Origin: Pseudisothecium myosuroides
Taxonomy: Eukaryota; Streptophyta; Bryopsida; Hypnales; Lembophyllaceae
Length of the DNA stretch: 64,000 nucleotides
NCBI GenBank assembly: GCA_951799445.1
Contig: OX637287.1
Span: 7,688,001-7,752,000, forward strand
Direction of reading: 5' to 3'
The notes under the pieces were generated by a model, which had not been told where the DNA came from, did not search any database, and worked only from the letters and a program-made list of their open reading frames with translations. The translations under genes were made by a program, and so were the position numbers. Positions 23,718 through 35,160 of the stretch are shown piece by piece (position 1 is the stretch's first letter; each line of letters opens with the position of its first letter).

Positions 23718-24663
23718 TAACCCGACAGATTTCCCCAAACATGATTGTCCCAGACTGCTACAGTAGAATCTCTCTTAGTGTATAGTGCCGGGACTATGCA
23801 TTATGAGAGGTTTATGTAGTTGGAGAGGTTATATATTGAATTGTGGCTAACATGGCCTCTCACTATGGGGCCTCCAACTATTGTTCACAAATAAATGCTT
23901 CAAAGTACAACCTCTCTTACTACATATTATGCACTAGGATAGTATGCATTAACCCCTAAAGTTCTTTGACTATGTTTTCACCAAAAAGGCTCCAAAACTG
24001 CCATTTCTAGTTCAAGTACAAAATTTTAGAAAAAAAACATTTTTGTACATATATAACCGTAGGATCTTGTAGTAAACTTGTTTGAGAAGATGTGGAAAAA
24101 ATTTCAGAAATTTTCACCGCGTGGATTGGAAGATATTAGCGTTTGAATAGACAACAATCCTTTTTTTGTCCCTGCGAAATTTCGGACAGCTGCACTTCAC
24201 AAGGTCACATTTGTATGAAAAAATGTCCAAATTGGTGGTGCTTCTTTGGATTCACTCTTCACACTAAGTTGGAAACATGTCTGAAAATTTTCAAATCATT
24301 TTGAATTGTACAACATGTAGAAAAAAATTGCAATGTATTCACTAGGTAGACAAAAAAGCCTAACATGGGCAACTTTTTGGAATTTTATATCTTCTTCATG
24401 GAAATTTTTCCAAAAAAATTGAAGGGTGGAAACCTTCATGAGCCTCTTCTCTACCACAAAATATTTTTGGACCACCAAAATTTTTGAATCTCAACATTTG
24501 AGAGCCTAGATTGAGGTTGGGTTGCACCGTAAGCCAGTTCAAAGGAGGTGGCTTCCACCTCTATTGACCAGGATTTATATTATTAACATTTAATCTTTTA
24601 AGTCTTTGTGAACTACTTCAATTTACTTGAAATTTATAGAAGTTGTTTTGAGTTTCAATGGGG

Positions 24664-24830
24664 AAAAGAAGCTCACTATACACAAATGGGGTGGTAGGAC
24701 TTAAAACAACCCACGTGGGATATCTAAATTAGAATTAGTTGAAGCTTCTACTAATTCTAATTTAAATATCCCACATGGGTTGTTCTAACTCCTACTACTC
24801 CAAGTGTATGTAGTGAACTATGAGTTTCCA
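24664..24830. repeat. Palindrome (family E), arms about 80 bp
   Basis: GAAGCTCACTATACACAAATGGGGTGGTAGGA on the left is answered by TCCTACTACTCCAAGTGTATGTAGTGAAC on the right. The centre is near TTGAAGCTTCTAC. CCCACGTGGGATAT and ATATCCCACATGGG pair within the arms. Diverged relative of the adjacent palindrome. Confidence 0.7.
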
Positions 24831-24839
24831 AGTGTATGT

Positions 24840-25144
24840 AACTTGGTTTGCATTTGTAAGTGAGAAGAGGAGCTCCTTATGTACACTTGGGGTGGTAGGA
24901 GGAGTCCCAACCCATGTGGGACATATATGAGCTTGAATGAGGAGGAACTCCAATGAAAATTTGTTTTTAAATATAAAAAATAGTTTTTAATTTTTAAAAA
25001 CTATTTTTTATATTTAAAAACAAATTTTCATTGGAGTTCCTCCTCATTCAAGCTCATATATGTCCCACATGGGTTGGGACTCCTCCTACCACCCCAAGTG
25101 TACATAAGGAGCTCCTCTTCTCATTTACAAACACAAACCAAGTT
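24840..25144. repeat. Near-perfect hairpin, 151-bp arms and 3-base loop
   Basis: 24840-24990 is the reverse complement of 24994-25144. The inner 120 or so bases appear identical, and only a few mismatches are seen in the outermost 25. The arms contain GGAGCTCCTTATGTACACTT and GGGGTGGTAGGAGGAGTCCC. No ORF spans it. Too symmetric to be old. Confidence 0.9.
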
Positions 25145-25560
25145 GAGAATATTTACTTAAATATTTTTGACTCAGGTAAAGGGCCATTGAGCATTTACTT
25201 AGTCTGCAGTATGTCAGCCCAAACCCAATATTGGACCTAACCATTTTGTGTTCCAGAACCCTGCCTTCTCCACTGCCCTTACAACTCTGGGCACTTTTTG
25301 AAAATTTTGAGCGTAGTGTAAGTATCCCTGTCCGTCCTGCCCCAGTTGAGATTGAAACAACCTTTTCCGTCATAATTTTTTACTTGTATGCTCAAATTCA
25401 ATGAAAATTTGTGGACATGGAAGATATTCCTTGCCCACACCTTGTATTAAAATTTCAGCCTAAAATATGCAAATCTCCACTCACACGTACCTGCCCAAAA
25501 AAGTTATGTTGCCAAAATCAGCAGGCTGGTCCTTTAGGGGTTAAGAGAGGTTCTACTGTA

Positions 25561-25860
25561 TCAAGAATGGAAAAATTATGCGTCCATTGAACAAAATTAT
25601 CAAGCACAAGTAAGAAGCATTTAAAATTTCCTCTAAACAGAGAATTTTCTATAGAAAGGCAAAGTTCTGGGTAATTGTATTAACAAAACTCAAATTTTTA
25701 CGTGTTCTGGTTTGCAAAGGATTAACAGACTATGGTGCATCTGATTTTTGGATATTGGAAATTTGCCAATTTCAATTTAACTGAAATTGTGAACCTCCTT
25801 TTTTCATCACTGAGTTACAATTTCGAGGTACATATGGTAGCCATTTTTCAAACAAAAATT
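25561..25860 (+). repeat. Block G, fragment (copy 4)
   Basis: Right part of a fourth, decayed block G copy; its left piece is about 23737-23758 before the nested MITE. Matches 15960-16230 in copy 1 (AATTTCCTCTAAACAGA, TTTTTGGATATTGGAAATTTG, TATGGTAGCCAT). It stops before the micropeptide unit, so no fourth ORF is present. Confidence 0.65.
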
Positions 25861-26594
25861 GAAAATTCCTTGTAAATTTGATTGTAGATGGAATATTTGT
25901 AATTTTCACAAGATTTTTTTTCCTTTAAGTCAAAAATGGCAAGTTCTAATTACAACAATTTTTGAAAAATTTTAGTTTATTTTTTTATTCAAATTGTTTT
26001 TGAAAAGTCATTTCTTGAATTGAAAAACTTACTTTTTGAAGGCAGACCTACTAGTAACCTTTGAATTATAGAAGAATTGGCTGAATTGCAAAGCAAAGAC
26101 TTCAAATTTTATCATATACAAATGTTAAACAACTAATAGAAGAATCTTCAACAAATCAATGGATGAAAAAAAAAATTGTGTACTTAGAATGTGTCTACAT
26201 TCATTTGTTTGAAATAATCTTTTATTTCTTTGACGACTGGTCATTCAATTTCAAACAATGAATGAATGCAAACACATTCCAAGTACACAAAATTGTGATT
26301 TTTCATCAAATTTTTTTGTTTAGATTCTTGAGTTAATTCTCCAACATTTTTATGTCTTTAATCAAGGAGCAAAAAGACAATCTAGATTTCCCAATTCAAC
26401 TAGGAAAAAATATTCAAATATAATAACACTACCAATTTCTAAAAATAAAAAAATGCAACAAATAGTACAAGTGTTTCTTGCAATGACCTAGGAGTGTAAT
26501 AATTGGGTGGAGCACAAGGCGTGATTGGTGTTGCCAATGACAAGGGTACGACTCCTTCACGTTTCAAAAGAGATAACATCACAGACATTTTGCA
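25861..26594. other. AT-rich intergenic DNA with one orphan transposon end
   Basis: ATAGTACAAGTGTTTCTTGCAATGACC near 26463-26489 is a right terminus of the 4-bp-TSD family without a detectable left partner. Nothing else was recognised. Confidence 0.4.
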
Positions 26595-27255
26595 ATTCAA
26601 ATTGGGCAAGTTTCTTTCTAGCTTGCTTGAAAGTTTTGGAAAAGTCTTAACAACAAGTATTTTGGGTAGTTGAAAGTTGAAAGTCTATAAATACATTTTT
26701 AAATATGTAATGGCACAAATAGTATTGTTCATACAACATAATATTATATACTATGATATTGTAAATATTTAGATACTATAATTTTTTTTGTATTGAATAA
26801 AAACTTTATTCACTTTTTACACAAAAATTTACTTTAAAATTCAAATCTTTATATAAGAATATAAATTTTTTTAGACTTATAGAAACTTATTCATGATTTT
26901 TATCTTTGGATTTAAAAAAAATTCACTCACATATATAATTGCATAAAGAAGTGCAAAAATGAAGGATTTTGGAGTTTGACTTCAAACATGGTCATTGCCT
27001 CCGCCCATAAATGAACTAAATGAATGATTAATGATTAACATAGAAGTATCTAAAACCTTTTTTCCTCCTAATTCAATCATACTTGGGTTTTTTTAAGTAT
27101 AACCAATATAACCTTGCACAACCAATGTGGAATGTTTACAACTATGTTACACATGGAGCATGTAATAAAGCCTTTAGTGAATGGTTTTGAAGTTTTTCTA
27201 AAAACACTTCTAAAATGCATATGTTGTACATGATACAATAAAATTTCCTCAAAAT

Positions 27256-27407
27256 GTCAATTTCATTAATTTGGCAATATCCCAATACTTTGAAACTTTG
27301 GAACCTTTTTCAAACCTAAATCTATACATGTCCTAGATTTTAGTCTTTTATGGACACATATGTCGCAATTTTTAGCACCATGATCTTGCCAATTTAACAA
27401 AATTGAC
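27256..27407. mobile_element. MITE, family I, in block G copy 2
   Basis: GTCAATTTCATTAATTTGGC on the left, GCCAATTTAACAAAATTGAC on the right. Orthologous in position to 15260-15415. Confidence 0.55.
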
Positions 27408-27460
27408 TATTCAAGTCTTGACTTAGAAAACTCACACATTACAAAATCCTCTACAAAGTA

Positions 27461-27547
27461 CTCCCTCCCTCTGTTTCTAAAAAACAAACCCAGGTTTCCT
27501 TTGTATTTTACAAAGGAAACCTGGGTCTTTTTCAGAAACAGAGGGAG
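27461..27547. mobile_element. Stowaway-like MITE (87 bp)
   Basis: Left CTCCCTCCCTCTGTTTCTAA, right TTCAGAAACAGAGGGAG, flanked by TA (27459-27460 and 27548-27549). The interior is a hairpin: ACCCAGGTTTCCTTTG pairs with CAAAGGAAACCTGGGT. Copy 1 lacks it at the equivalent place. Confidence 0.9.
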
Positions 27548-28792
27548 TATATACGTATTTTTTGAAAATTTTTACAACATGTCTCTAAGTAAAGAATATA
27601 CTATAATTCTAAGTTTGACCCTATCTGTGCATCATTTGCTAGAAATAGAGGTCTACACAAATTCTACCTTAGAGTTGAAGAACCAATTCCCACCCTCACA
27701 GACAGCGCTCCGCCTTCCGAAACCAATGTGAGAACTTTCCTTCCTAGTTCCCAGTTCAATTCCCAGACTGCTATCAAGAATCATGGGGAAGTTATGCATC
27801 CATCTAACAACATTCTGGCGGCAACTGCTTCGAGACCTCAAGGGGACAGATTGAATTTGCAACTTTACACTGCTTCCCCAGCAACTGCTTGCACATCCTT
27901 CAATGCTACCTGACGTCCTCCGGCAGCCGAGAAGTCAAACACAGGCCGACATATCAAGCAGCATGACCTTGAATTTCAACCTCTTGAATTTCACTTCTGA
28001 AATTCCTAAAAATCAGAAAATTAAGAAAACGAGTCACAGAAAGATCGAAATCACGTGAGCTCAGCTCGTCTCACTGTAAGGAAATTTCCTTTCAACAGAC
28101 ATTTTCCTACAGAAATGGCGAAGTTTCACACAATTTACTGGAGAAACTTTAAGATCTTTACCTGTCCTGCTTAGCAAAAGATTAAGTGATTGTGCAACTG
28201 ATTTTTGGAAATTGGAAATTTGCCAATTTGATTGAAATGGAGTATTTCTTTCGTTCATCACCGAGTAACAATCCCCAGGAGTAAGTTATATGGTAGCCAT
28301 GGCTGCCTCCCCGGGGGCTGCCCGACTTTCCGAATTTATGGTAACTTCACAAATTTCAAAATGATCCCTTGAAATTATTTCAAAGTCAATTCAATGAACA
28401 TGTTAAGAGTTACTGCAACTAACTTCAATGGTGATCTGCACCACCAAATCCATAGTTCCAAACTCCAGGTGGTGGTGGTTTGGGATTTCAGTTCTAGTCC
28501 AGCGCCGTTGAATTTACGTCAACTAAATAGCACCGACTGTTGAGATCTAGGTGAGATTTTCTGAGTTATGCATTCAATGTATTGCTGACGTGTGACTTTT
28601 GCAATTTGACGCGTCTACAACACAAAATAACGTACTGCCCATGTCACAATATTACAAATATATAATTATGATTGCATTCCAACTGGATTTCGAGCAACAC
28701 CAACTAACTTATCAGCAGAATTATCAGACTGATATATATGTCGGTATAAGTGTTGATAACAGTTGCATGCCAGAAATAGTTCTTGTACAGAC

Positions 28793-28798
28793 CACGTG
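28793..28798 (+). promoter_or_regulatory. G-box CACGTG upstream of micropeptide copy 2
   Basis: CAGACCACGTGGAAATAAGAAC is conserved with copy 3; copy 1 has CGCGTG at 16691-16696. It lies about 1 kb upstream of the TATA box, so a role is uncertain. Confidence 0.35.
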
Positions 28799-29793
28799 GA
28801 AATAAGAACACACCGGCTTGAGTTAATTCCAAGACGTTCCAGTCCGAACTAATTCTCCGTGTCTGATGGGTTGACTTGGTATTACAATTCTCCCTAGTAC
28901 CGACTGGTGGTCACTAGCTTGCTTTCAGTTGTAGCCCACAATTTGAACAGACGACGTGGCACACTGGCATGTGAGTTCCTCCCCGACATTTTATGCGATC
29001 GACTGATCGTGTCCCTGAATCCACGATGCATTTGCTAGACATCTAGTCAATCCAAAGACGGCGGAAGAAAGGTAGTTAAATTTATTCAATTTCAAGATCA
29101 CTACTACCTTGACCCTGCTCTAGAAGCATAGGTCCTCCAGACATGGCAGCCACCGCGCCGGCAAATTTAACCGGTCACTTCATACATACAGCTCCGACAA
29201 ATTGACAGGATTTGGATCAGCAATAAATTCCAAAAGTCATTTCGTTGGGTATTAATTATTACTTAATGCCTGGATCGTGTCTTGTTCCAGTGAACTTTTG
29301 ACTGCCAGGACACAAGCTTCCCAATAGATCTGGTACACGCAATTACTGAAATTTGTGCACTGTTCTTTTTCTTAAATTACTTCTTTTTTTGACGCAAATG
29401 AAGAACATTCAAATGTCTGTGCATGTTGGCGATGGCTCACGGTTCCAGTTGCAGACTCGAGTTTATAATGTGTCTGCACGTTGGACAATTGAAAGTCTTT
29501 AGTGAGCCCAATTGATCAGTATAGTTAGCTAGCAACAAGATTATCCGCCAATTCTATCTAATTAATTTAAACATCCAATTAGCAAGGATGTTTAGATTTA
29601 CGAAGTCTGGAGTCGCCCTGGACATTAACTGGCCGGTGGGAAACAACGTAGTGGTAGCGAGTTTGGGGACACAACTGTAAGTCAAGACCCAGAAGATTCA
29701 TCAGCATTGAAACACTGTTACCACCACGTACCTTAGCATGAATCAAGTCGACTTTGATTGCAGAGTCTGTCTGGCAGCGCGCAGTGCATACTG

Positions 29794-29800
29794 TATATAA
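29794..29800 (+). promoter_or_regulatory. TATA box of micropeptide gene copy 2
   Basis: TCTGGCAGCGCG, then TGCATACTG-TATATAATGA, as in the other copies. The ATG is about 300 nt downstream. Confidence 0.65.
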
Positions 29801-30101
29801 TGACTCAACGCAAACAGAAGCTGCACACTCGATCACCCACTAATTCATCATCTTTCATACAGCTAGCTTGCATTGCAAGTGCCTTGCCTTGCTTTCAATC
29901 TCTTCATTGGCAAGAGAATAGTAGAGTTCTGAGACCAGAAACTCACGTCATCTCAGTCTGTGAGCTGTGAAGACTGTTCATCAATTTGGCTCAATTTGTG
30001 TTTCAATTTGTGAAGACTATTCTTTCAATTGTGTTTAGTTTCTACGTACACTCAGTACTGTGTCAATCTCGTCAGAGTTTGTGAAGAGATTTGCAGAGGT
30101 C

Positions 30102-30209
30102 ATGGCGCCAGTGGTGCACGAGCTGATCCCAAATGGCTCCGAAGGAGATGGTCAAAAAATTCCCGATCACCCATGCAAGCCTAAAGGCTGCATATATTGC
30201 GGCAATTGA
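30102..30209 (+). CDS. Small Cys-motif peptide, copy 2 (35 aa)
   Basis: Unrecognised. It starts MAPVVHELIPNGSEGDG and ends DHPCKPKGCIYCGN, keeping C-x4-C-x2-C. It has exactly the same length as copy 1 although the surrounding leader has several indels relative to copy 1. The residue-13 Cys of copy 1 is Ser here, so only the C-terminal triplet is common. First ATG in the predicted leader; same GAGGTCATGG context. The Pro-Ile and Thr of the PICGT ending are changed to Ile-Tyr and Asn, making this the most divergent member and possibly under weaker constraint. Confidence 0.55.
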   Translation: MAPVVHELIPNGSEGDGQKIPDHPCKPKGCIYCGN

Positions 30210-30615
30210 TCCGAGGTACCGGGCTTGGCTTGAAACCAGCGTGCTGGATCCGATGCTGTGCACACCGTGGCCGCCATAAGTCCGGCCTGCCCGGAATTCT
30301 ATTCAATATGTGATACTTGTACTGACAATTCTCACGTCGCATTGACGATGAGATATATCGCCTAGTAGAAGGTAGTTAGTTGATTATTCCATGATTCTCT
30401 CAATCAAATTCACTGCGGATGTTTTTGTTGATCGAGATTAGCATTGGAGTACGTAGAACGGGTCTTCAAGATAATGAAGCCTAGATTTATGATCAATCTA
30501 TTTTAATTCGGGTCGGGCCGGATTGGTATTAGAATAAGGTGCTTACGACAAGTGCGAACTGGTTTGATTGCATTGCCAGGGCACACCATTTGTTTCGATT
30601 CTGCTCTGGAGGATC

Positions 30616-30621
30616 AATAAA
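30616..30621 (+). terminator. Polyadenylation signal AATAAA, micropeptide copy 2
   Basis: GGATCAATAAATCAAG, at the same relative site as in copies 1 and 3. Confidence 0.5.
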
Positions 30622-30731
30622 TCAAGTACTTTCTGCCTATTTGTCTGTGAATTTGGTCCATTTAGAACAGGATATCTGATGAGGTCAGGCCGTCAGGGTC
30701 GACCGATCGAGTGCTAATGAATGTATTTAAT

Positions 30732-30734
<3 letters not shown>

Positions 30735-30798
<64 letters not shown>
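30735..30798. repeat. AT dinucleotide microsatellite, 32 units
   Basis: Uninterrupted (AT)32. The homologous positions in copies 1 and 3 have only a few alternating bases (for example ACATGTATGCG), so expansion is specific to copy 2. Confidence 0.98.
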
Positions 30799-30801
<3 letters not shown>

Positions 30802-31675
30802 TGGGCTCCTGAAGTGAATGACAGCAAATCTTAAGGAGTCGTGAATCGATATCCAAAATGAGTTGGTTTGTGAATTAAGTCCAAACAACAAACCAATTGT
30901 GGGATTTAAGTGGTGGTAAATATTTAGACCGACTTTGATCTATATATTTGAGTTGTTCAACTATAACTCCAAATCATCTTGTTCAACTTCATCTCTTTGT
31001 ATATATGTTATACATTTCAGAGCTCTGGGCATTTACACGTCTCAATTTTGGTGTTGGTCATGAAACTTGCCATTTTACCAAATATGATCATGCTTGGATG
31101 TCCATCAACTGAAACTTTTGGCCCACTGAAATGATTTACCTGATCGAAAATCTATGAGATCAGTCAGACAGTCATACGAATATTCATTTGCATCTGTGGC
31201 AGGTGCAATGATCATATGTATGTGGAGTTCGTCCCATGTAATCCTTTACTAAACTCTTTTCATAGTTGAAGCACTTGGTTTCAATCTGAAAACCAAACTA
31301 AAATCTCATATCCAATATAATGATTGTGTTTAGTAGGATATATACTGGATAAATCATTTATCGAAGTCAACAATTTTCAGTTTTCAACGTGCGCAAGGTT
31401 GATACATTGTATTTTCTGGGTAACGTTGAGCAGTCGAGTGCATTTTGCACCATGTTTTTCTTATTTTAATTTTTGTGTGTTTATCTTCAGACAATGCCGT
31501 CCATTATACACTCTCACGGTGATGATATAAAAATTTCTCAATCACTTTAGATTATAAGTGTGTACCTCTGTTTCAATTTTGCTTAGTACAGTTACTAAGA
31601 CTCAGGTCTTACCAACCTTGAGCAATCCAATCTTTGAGAGGAGACATTTGGAAAACGCTTCATTTGTCAGGTGCA

Positions 31676-32744
31676 AGTCAGTGGATCTTTGAGTGTGTTT
31701 TCCAGCTTTTCCCACTCCAAAATTTGGAATGATTAATATTTAGAAGTTAGAACCATATTTAGTTCAAAATGTCATTTTTACTGGTGGAGGCTTCTCAAAG
31801 AACTTTTCATTATTTCACAACAATGAAAAATTTCTTGAAACCTGTTCAGAAAGAGCGCAAGCCTAGGACAAAGACTTGAGGGACAAGTTCGGTTTAGTAG
31901 CTTCAAAGACAACTGAAGTCTCATTAAATTTTTTAATGTTTTTTTGAAAGAGCTTAGGGAGTTAGGTGACAAGCTATTGCAAATTTAAGACCTATTGTTT
32001 TACTTTTCATTTACAATCCTAAGATTGAGGTTCACTTTCAATGACTTCTTGGAATGTCAATTTTGTTAAAATGGTGTAATTATGCCATAATTAGGGCACA
32101 AAAATTTGTAAAATATGTGTATATAATAAAGGTCTAAAATCTTCACAAGTATAGATTTATGTTCCAAAATAGGTTTGAAAGGTGCCAAATTATTGGAATT
32201 CTACCAATTTAGTAAAATTCACACTTTGGTCAAAATTGGGAAGAGTGGCAAAAGGTGATCATCATCTAATGCAATTTTTTCTTGTTGTATTTTGCCATTT
32301 TCTACATTTATTGCACTAGTGGTTGGGTACTTCTTCAGGGAGTGCTTAAATCCTTGAAATGATATGAATTAGATTAATAACAAATAAAATGTTTTTGAAA
32401 TTTTTTAAATACAAACTAATAAATTGACAAATGAGGAAACAAAAGAGCAAAGAAATGCAAGGAAAATAACTAAATAAATCATTAGGAAATGTTTTAGTAA
32501 TATGATATGTTAAATATTTATATGAAATCTCACCACTAGTGTAGAATTTTGGAAATTTTCTTCATTTTTCGTTCATGATTGCATGAAAAAAATTCACTTT
32601 CACCAACCCCTGGATTGGTGACTGATACAACAAAAGTCAATCAACCAAGAAATTAAAAGAACCTAGTTCTAAGTTAGATATTGGTTTTGTCATGTTGTGT
32701 ATACATATGATTGGATAACTTTCACATCAATGATGGGTGACTGC
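31676..32744. other. AT-rich intergenic DNA with one family-I MITE
   Basis: A diverged family-I MITE is seen at about 32056-32222 (GTCAATTTTGTTAAAATGG ... CTACCAATTTAGTAAAATTC). No gene. Confidence 0.45.
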
Positions 32745-33466
32745 ACAAAACACTTGTACTATTTTTTGTCACACGTTGCATGCTGATTATTTTTTTAGCC
32801 ATAAATTACACGTTTTGACTCCAAATGACTCAAAATTCATAGATAAGGTATTTATAACTATTATATACCTTGTCTAATTTTTTGGAAATTTTTAAAAATG
32901 TTTTATTATTTAATAATAGCCCCCAATATTATGTCACAAATGCCAATTGGGGGGGGGTAGTACTATTTAGTACCCATAAAAACAAATTTGGAGCTAAAAT
33001 TTGGTAGAGATGGTCTTCTAGGAGACTTGTGGCTACTGTAGGAATTCTAAAAATACTTAATTTTATGTGGTGTAGAAGTCCACAAAGTGAGCCTCTTTCT
33101 ACTTGCATTTTGAAACATGTAAAAAATTATTTTGGTGGGGTTTTTTGGTGAATGACCATCTTCAGAGTTGCCAAAAATGACCAATATTTATTTCTTTTAT
33201 TTAAGTTTTTTCCTATTTTCTATTAAATAAAACATCAAAGTATGTATTTTCTTGAGATTTGGCACTTTTCTAGTTTGCCTATTTAGAATTTTTTTTAATG
33301 AATCTCCTTTGGTGGTTACCTTCATCTTAAAGGTACATACATTGTCCATATTTTAAATTTTTTTTAAGTATTGATTTTCTAATTTTAAAAAACTCCAAAA
33401 AAAATCATGAGTATTATTGCAAAACACAACAAATACCGGTAGTATAAGTGTTTCGTGCAATCACCA
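32745..33466 (+). mobile_element. Non-autonomous DNA transposon, 4-bp-TSD family (subfamily A)
   Basis: Left end GGGTGACTGCACAAAACACT, right end GTGTTTCGTGCAATCACCA. Length is 722 bp. Flanks TGAT and TGCT differ at one base. Interior closely matches 41894-42619 (CACACGTTGCATGCTGATTA, CCAAATGACTCAAAATTCAT). No coding capacity. Confidence 0.8.
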
Positions 33467-34539
33467 TGCTATCTACAAGTAAATAGGAAGAAATCACACC
33501 CACAATTGACCTTCTAAGCTCTATGGCATGTAAATAAAAATTTGCTTTTTGTATTGGCATTTGGCAAATGCTTATGAAGAAAATTCAAGAGTTTGTTAAA
33601 ATTTGAAGGCATTATGAGTTTATGACTATTATTTAGAGTTATAAAATTCAATTTTCAAGGTAAAGGCTACAGTTTGCACAAGTAGAGTGTAATTTAATAC
33701 GTGAATCCGAAATCTATCTAACATTCTAATGTATAATTATGAAAAAAAAATGTATTGATTTCATTGTATTCAAACATTGCCTAAACTAAACTTAAGATAA
33801 ATCTAGGACTCTTTTCTCCTCCACAATTGACAACCAATTAATGATTTACAACTCTTTGAATATCAAAATGTTGCCCAAGCTAAAGGTAAAATTCTAAAAA
33901 AATTTACAAACTAATTATCCCCACAAAAGCCACCCCTTTTTCTTGTACATTTTTCATTCAAATGTAGGGGTCTACATTCTATGAATAAGGTTTAATTTTA
34001 GTGGTATATAGTTTTCATACACATATAAGAGTGAGCCTAATAGAAGCCCAAATTTTCCCCCACGCTAGTGAAGCAAGAGAGCATAGAATGTAATTATGCT
34101 ATTTTTTCAAATAATTAACCCTTCCACCTATAAATTTTAAGTTTCCCTTTAGCATTGAATCAATCCTTATTCATACTAGCCACCTTATTAGCAATGATAA
34201 ATTTACCATGGTTTTATTTGAATGATTGCATTCCATTAGTGTTACAACTTGGAGATGATTGATGCTTAAAACTGGATTAAAATGTGTAAATGTAAATTAA
34301 ATTGATACAAACCAATATATATATCCTTATCTCAATTCCTCCAATCTTCTACTTGATCTAATCTCCAAAGCATATACAACTAACAGTTCTAGATATTAAT
34401 GAAACACATAGTTGCCACTTGTGATTCATCAATGTAACTAGCTTCATATACAATCCATTTAGGATTTGCAATGGGTTTACAATCCTCTTTGCAACAATTG
34501 CAATAGCCAACTGAATCATTGAAATCTTTAGATCCTAAC
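33467..34539. other. AT-rich intergenic DNA
   Basis: No gene or classified repeat. A 68-codon minus-strand frame at 34389-34595 has several Cys (CNCCKEDC) but no start context, introns or homologue in the related H repeats, so it is not called. Confidence 0.4.
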
Positions 34540-34828
34540 AATTTAAGAGCGGCTTGCCTTTTAAGGGAAGCTAAACTCTTTGAAACAATTTTCAATAAAT
34601 TTTTGTAGGAAGAAAAGTGGAATTGGCATCTAACCCAAGTGTTTCATGTTTTTTTGGACCTTCGTGGAATTTGTTACAAATTTTTGAAGTTGAAATGCAA
34701 TGATCACTAAAAGCAACCAACTCTTGGAATGTACATTGTTGGTGCATTGAAGAAAGCAAAATGTACCTCTATGTCATGATTTCTCATAAAAACATGGGCG
34801 CTTATACATTTTAGAGCAGACTGCCTTA
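34540..34828. repeat. Repeat H, copy 1
   Basis: Shares GGGAAGCTAAACTC, AATTGGCATCTAACCCAAGT and TTTTTGAAGTTGAAATGCA with H2-H4. It ends GAGCAGACTGCCTTA, the inverse of the TAAGG-AGTCTGCTC-type start seen in H3, so H is probably a TIR element of about 0.3 kb. Confidence 0.6.
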
Positions 34829-34899
34829 TTGTGAATTTGGAAGACCAACAGGTCTATACCCAGGCCTATAAAGTAGTTGGCTCTTAAAGTGACCTTGTA

Positions 34900-35160
34900 A
34901 GAGTGATTGCCTTTGGGGGGAAGCTAAATTCCTTGAAACAATTATCAGAAAATTTTGGTAGGAAGACAAATGGAATTGGCTTCTAATCCAAGTCGTTTCA
35001 TATTTTTTGAACCTTTGTGAAATTAGTTACAAATTTTTGAAGTTGAAATGCAGTGGTCTCTAAGCGACCCCCTCCTGAAATGTACATGTATGGTACATTG
35101 AAGAAAGTAAAATGTACCTATGAGTTAGAGGTGGCTTTTAACATTTAGAGCCACCTACCA
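34900..35160. repeat. Repeat H, copy 2
   Basis: Same internal sequence as H1 (GGAAGCTAAATTCC, AGTTACAAATTTTTGAAGTT, GTACATTGAAGAAAG). Ends next to the left border of block G copy 3. Confidence 0.6.

Larger units (their letters stand above)
23953..25540 (-). mobile_element. TTAA-site element B1, carrying nested palindromes
   Basis: CCCCTAAAGTTC at the left and GGTCCTTTAGGGG at the right, with TTAA at 23949-23952 and 25541-25544. Left-half sequence (GACTATGTTTTCACCAAAAA, AAACTGCCATTTCTA, CAAGGTCACATTTGTATGAA) matches B3 at 58482. Longer than other copies because palindromes 24664-24830 and 24840-25144 lie inside. No coding region. Confidence 0.8.
23761..25558. mobile_element. Emigrant/pogo-like MITE, split by a nested insertion
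   Basis: CAGTAGAATCTCTCTTAGTG at the left is mirrored by TTAAGAGAGGTTCTACTG at the right, with TA on both sides. Without the nested TTAA element (23953-25540) it is about 206 bp. It sits in a fragment of block G: the flanks CCCAGACTGCTA and TCAAGAATGG rejoin to the unbroken sequence seen near 27766-27784 and, inverted, near 39245-39264. Confidence 0.8.
26595..31675 (+). repeat. Duplicated block G, copy 2
   Basis: Collinear with copy 1 from the AT-rich left part through the micropeptide unit to ACATTTGGAAAACGCTTCATTTG near 31640-31670. It lacks the 17196-17357 SINE-like insert. It carries its own Stowaway-like insertion (27461-27547) and an expanded AT microsatellite (30735-30798) not seen in the other copies. 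Confidence 0.85.

Noticed and set aside
30662..30856. Tyr-Ile repeat protein from the AT microsatellite
   Set aside because: A translated dinucleotide repeat with no gene structure.
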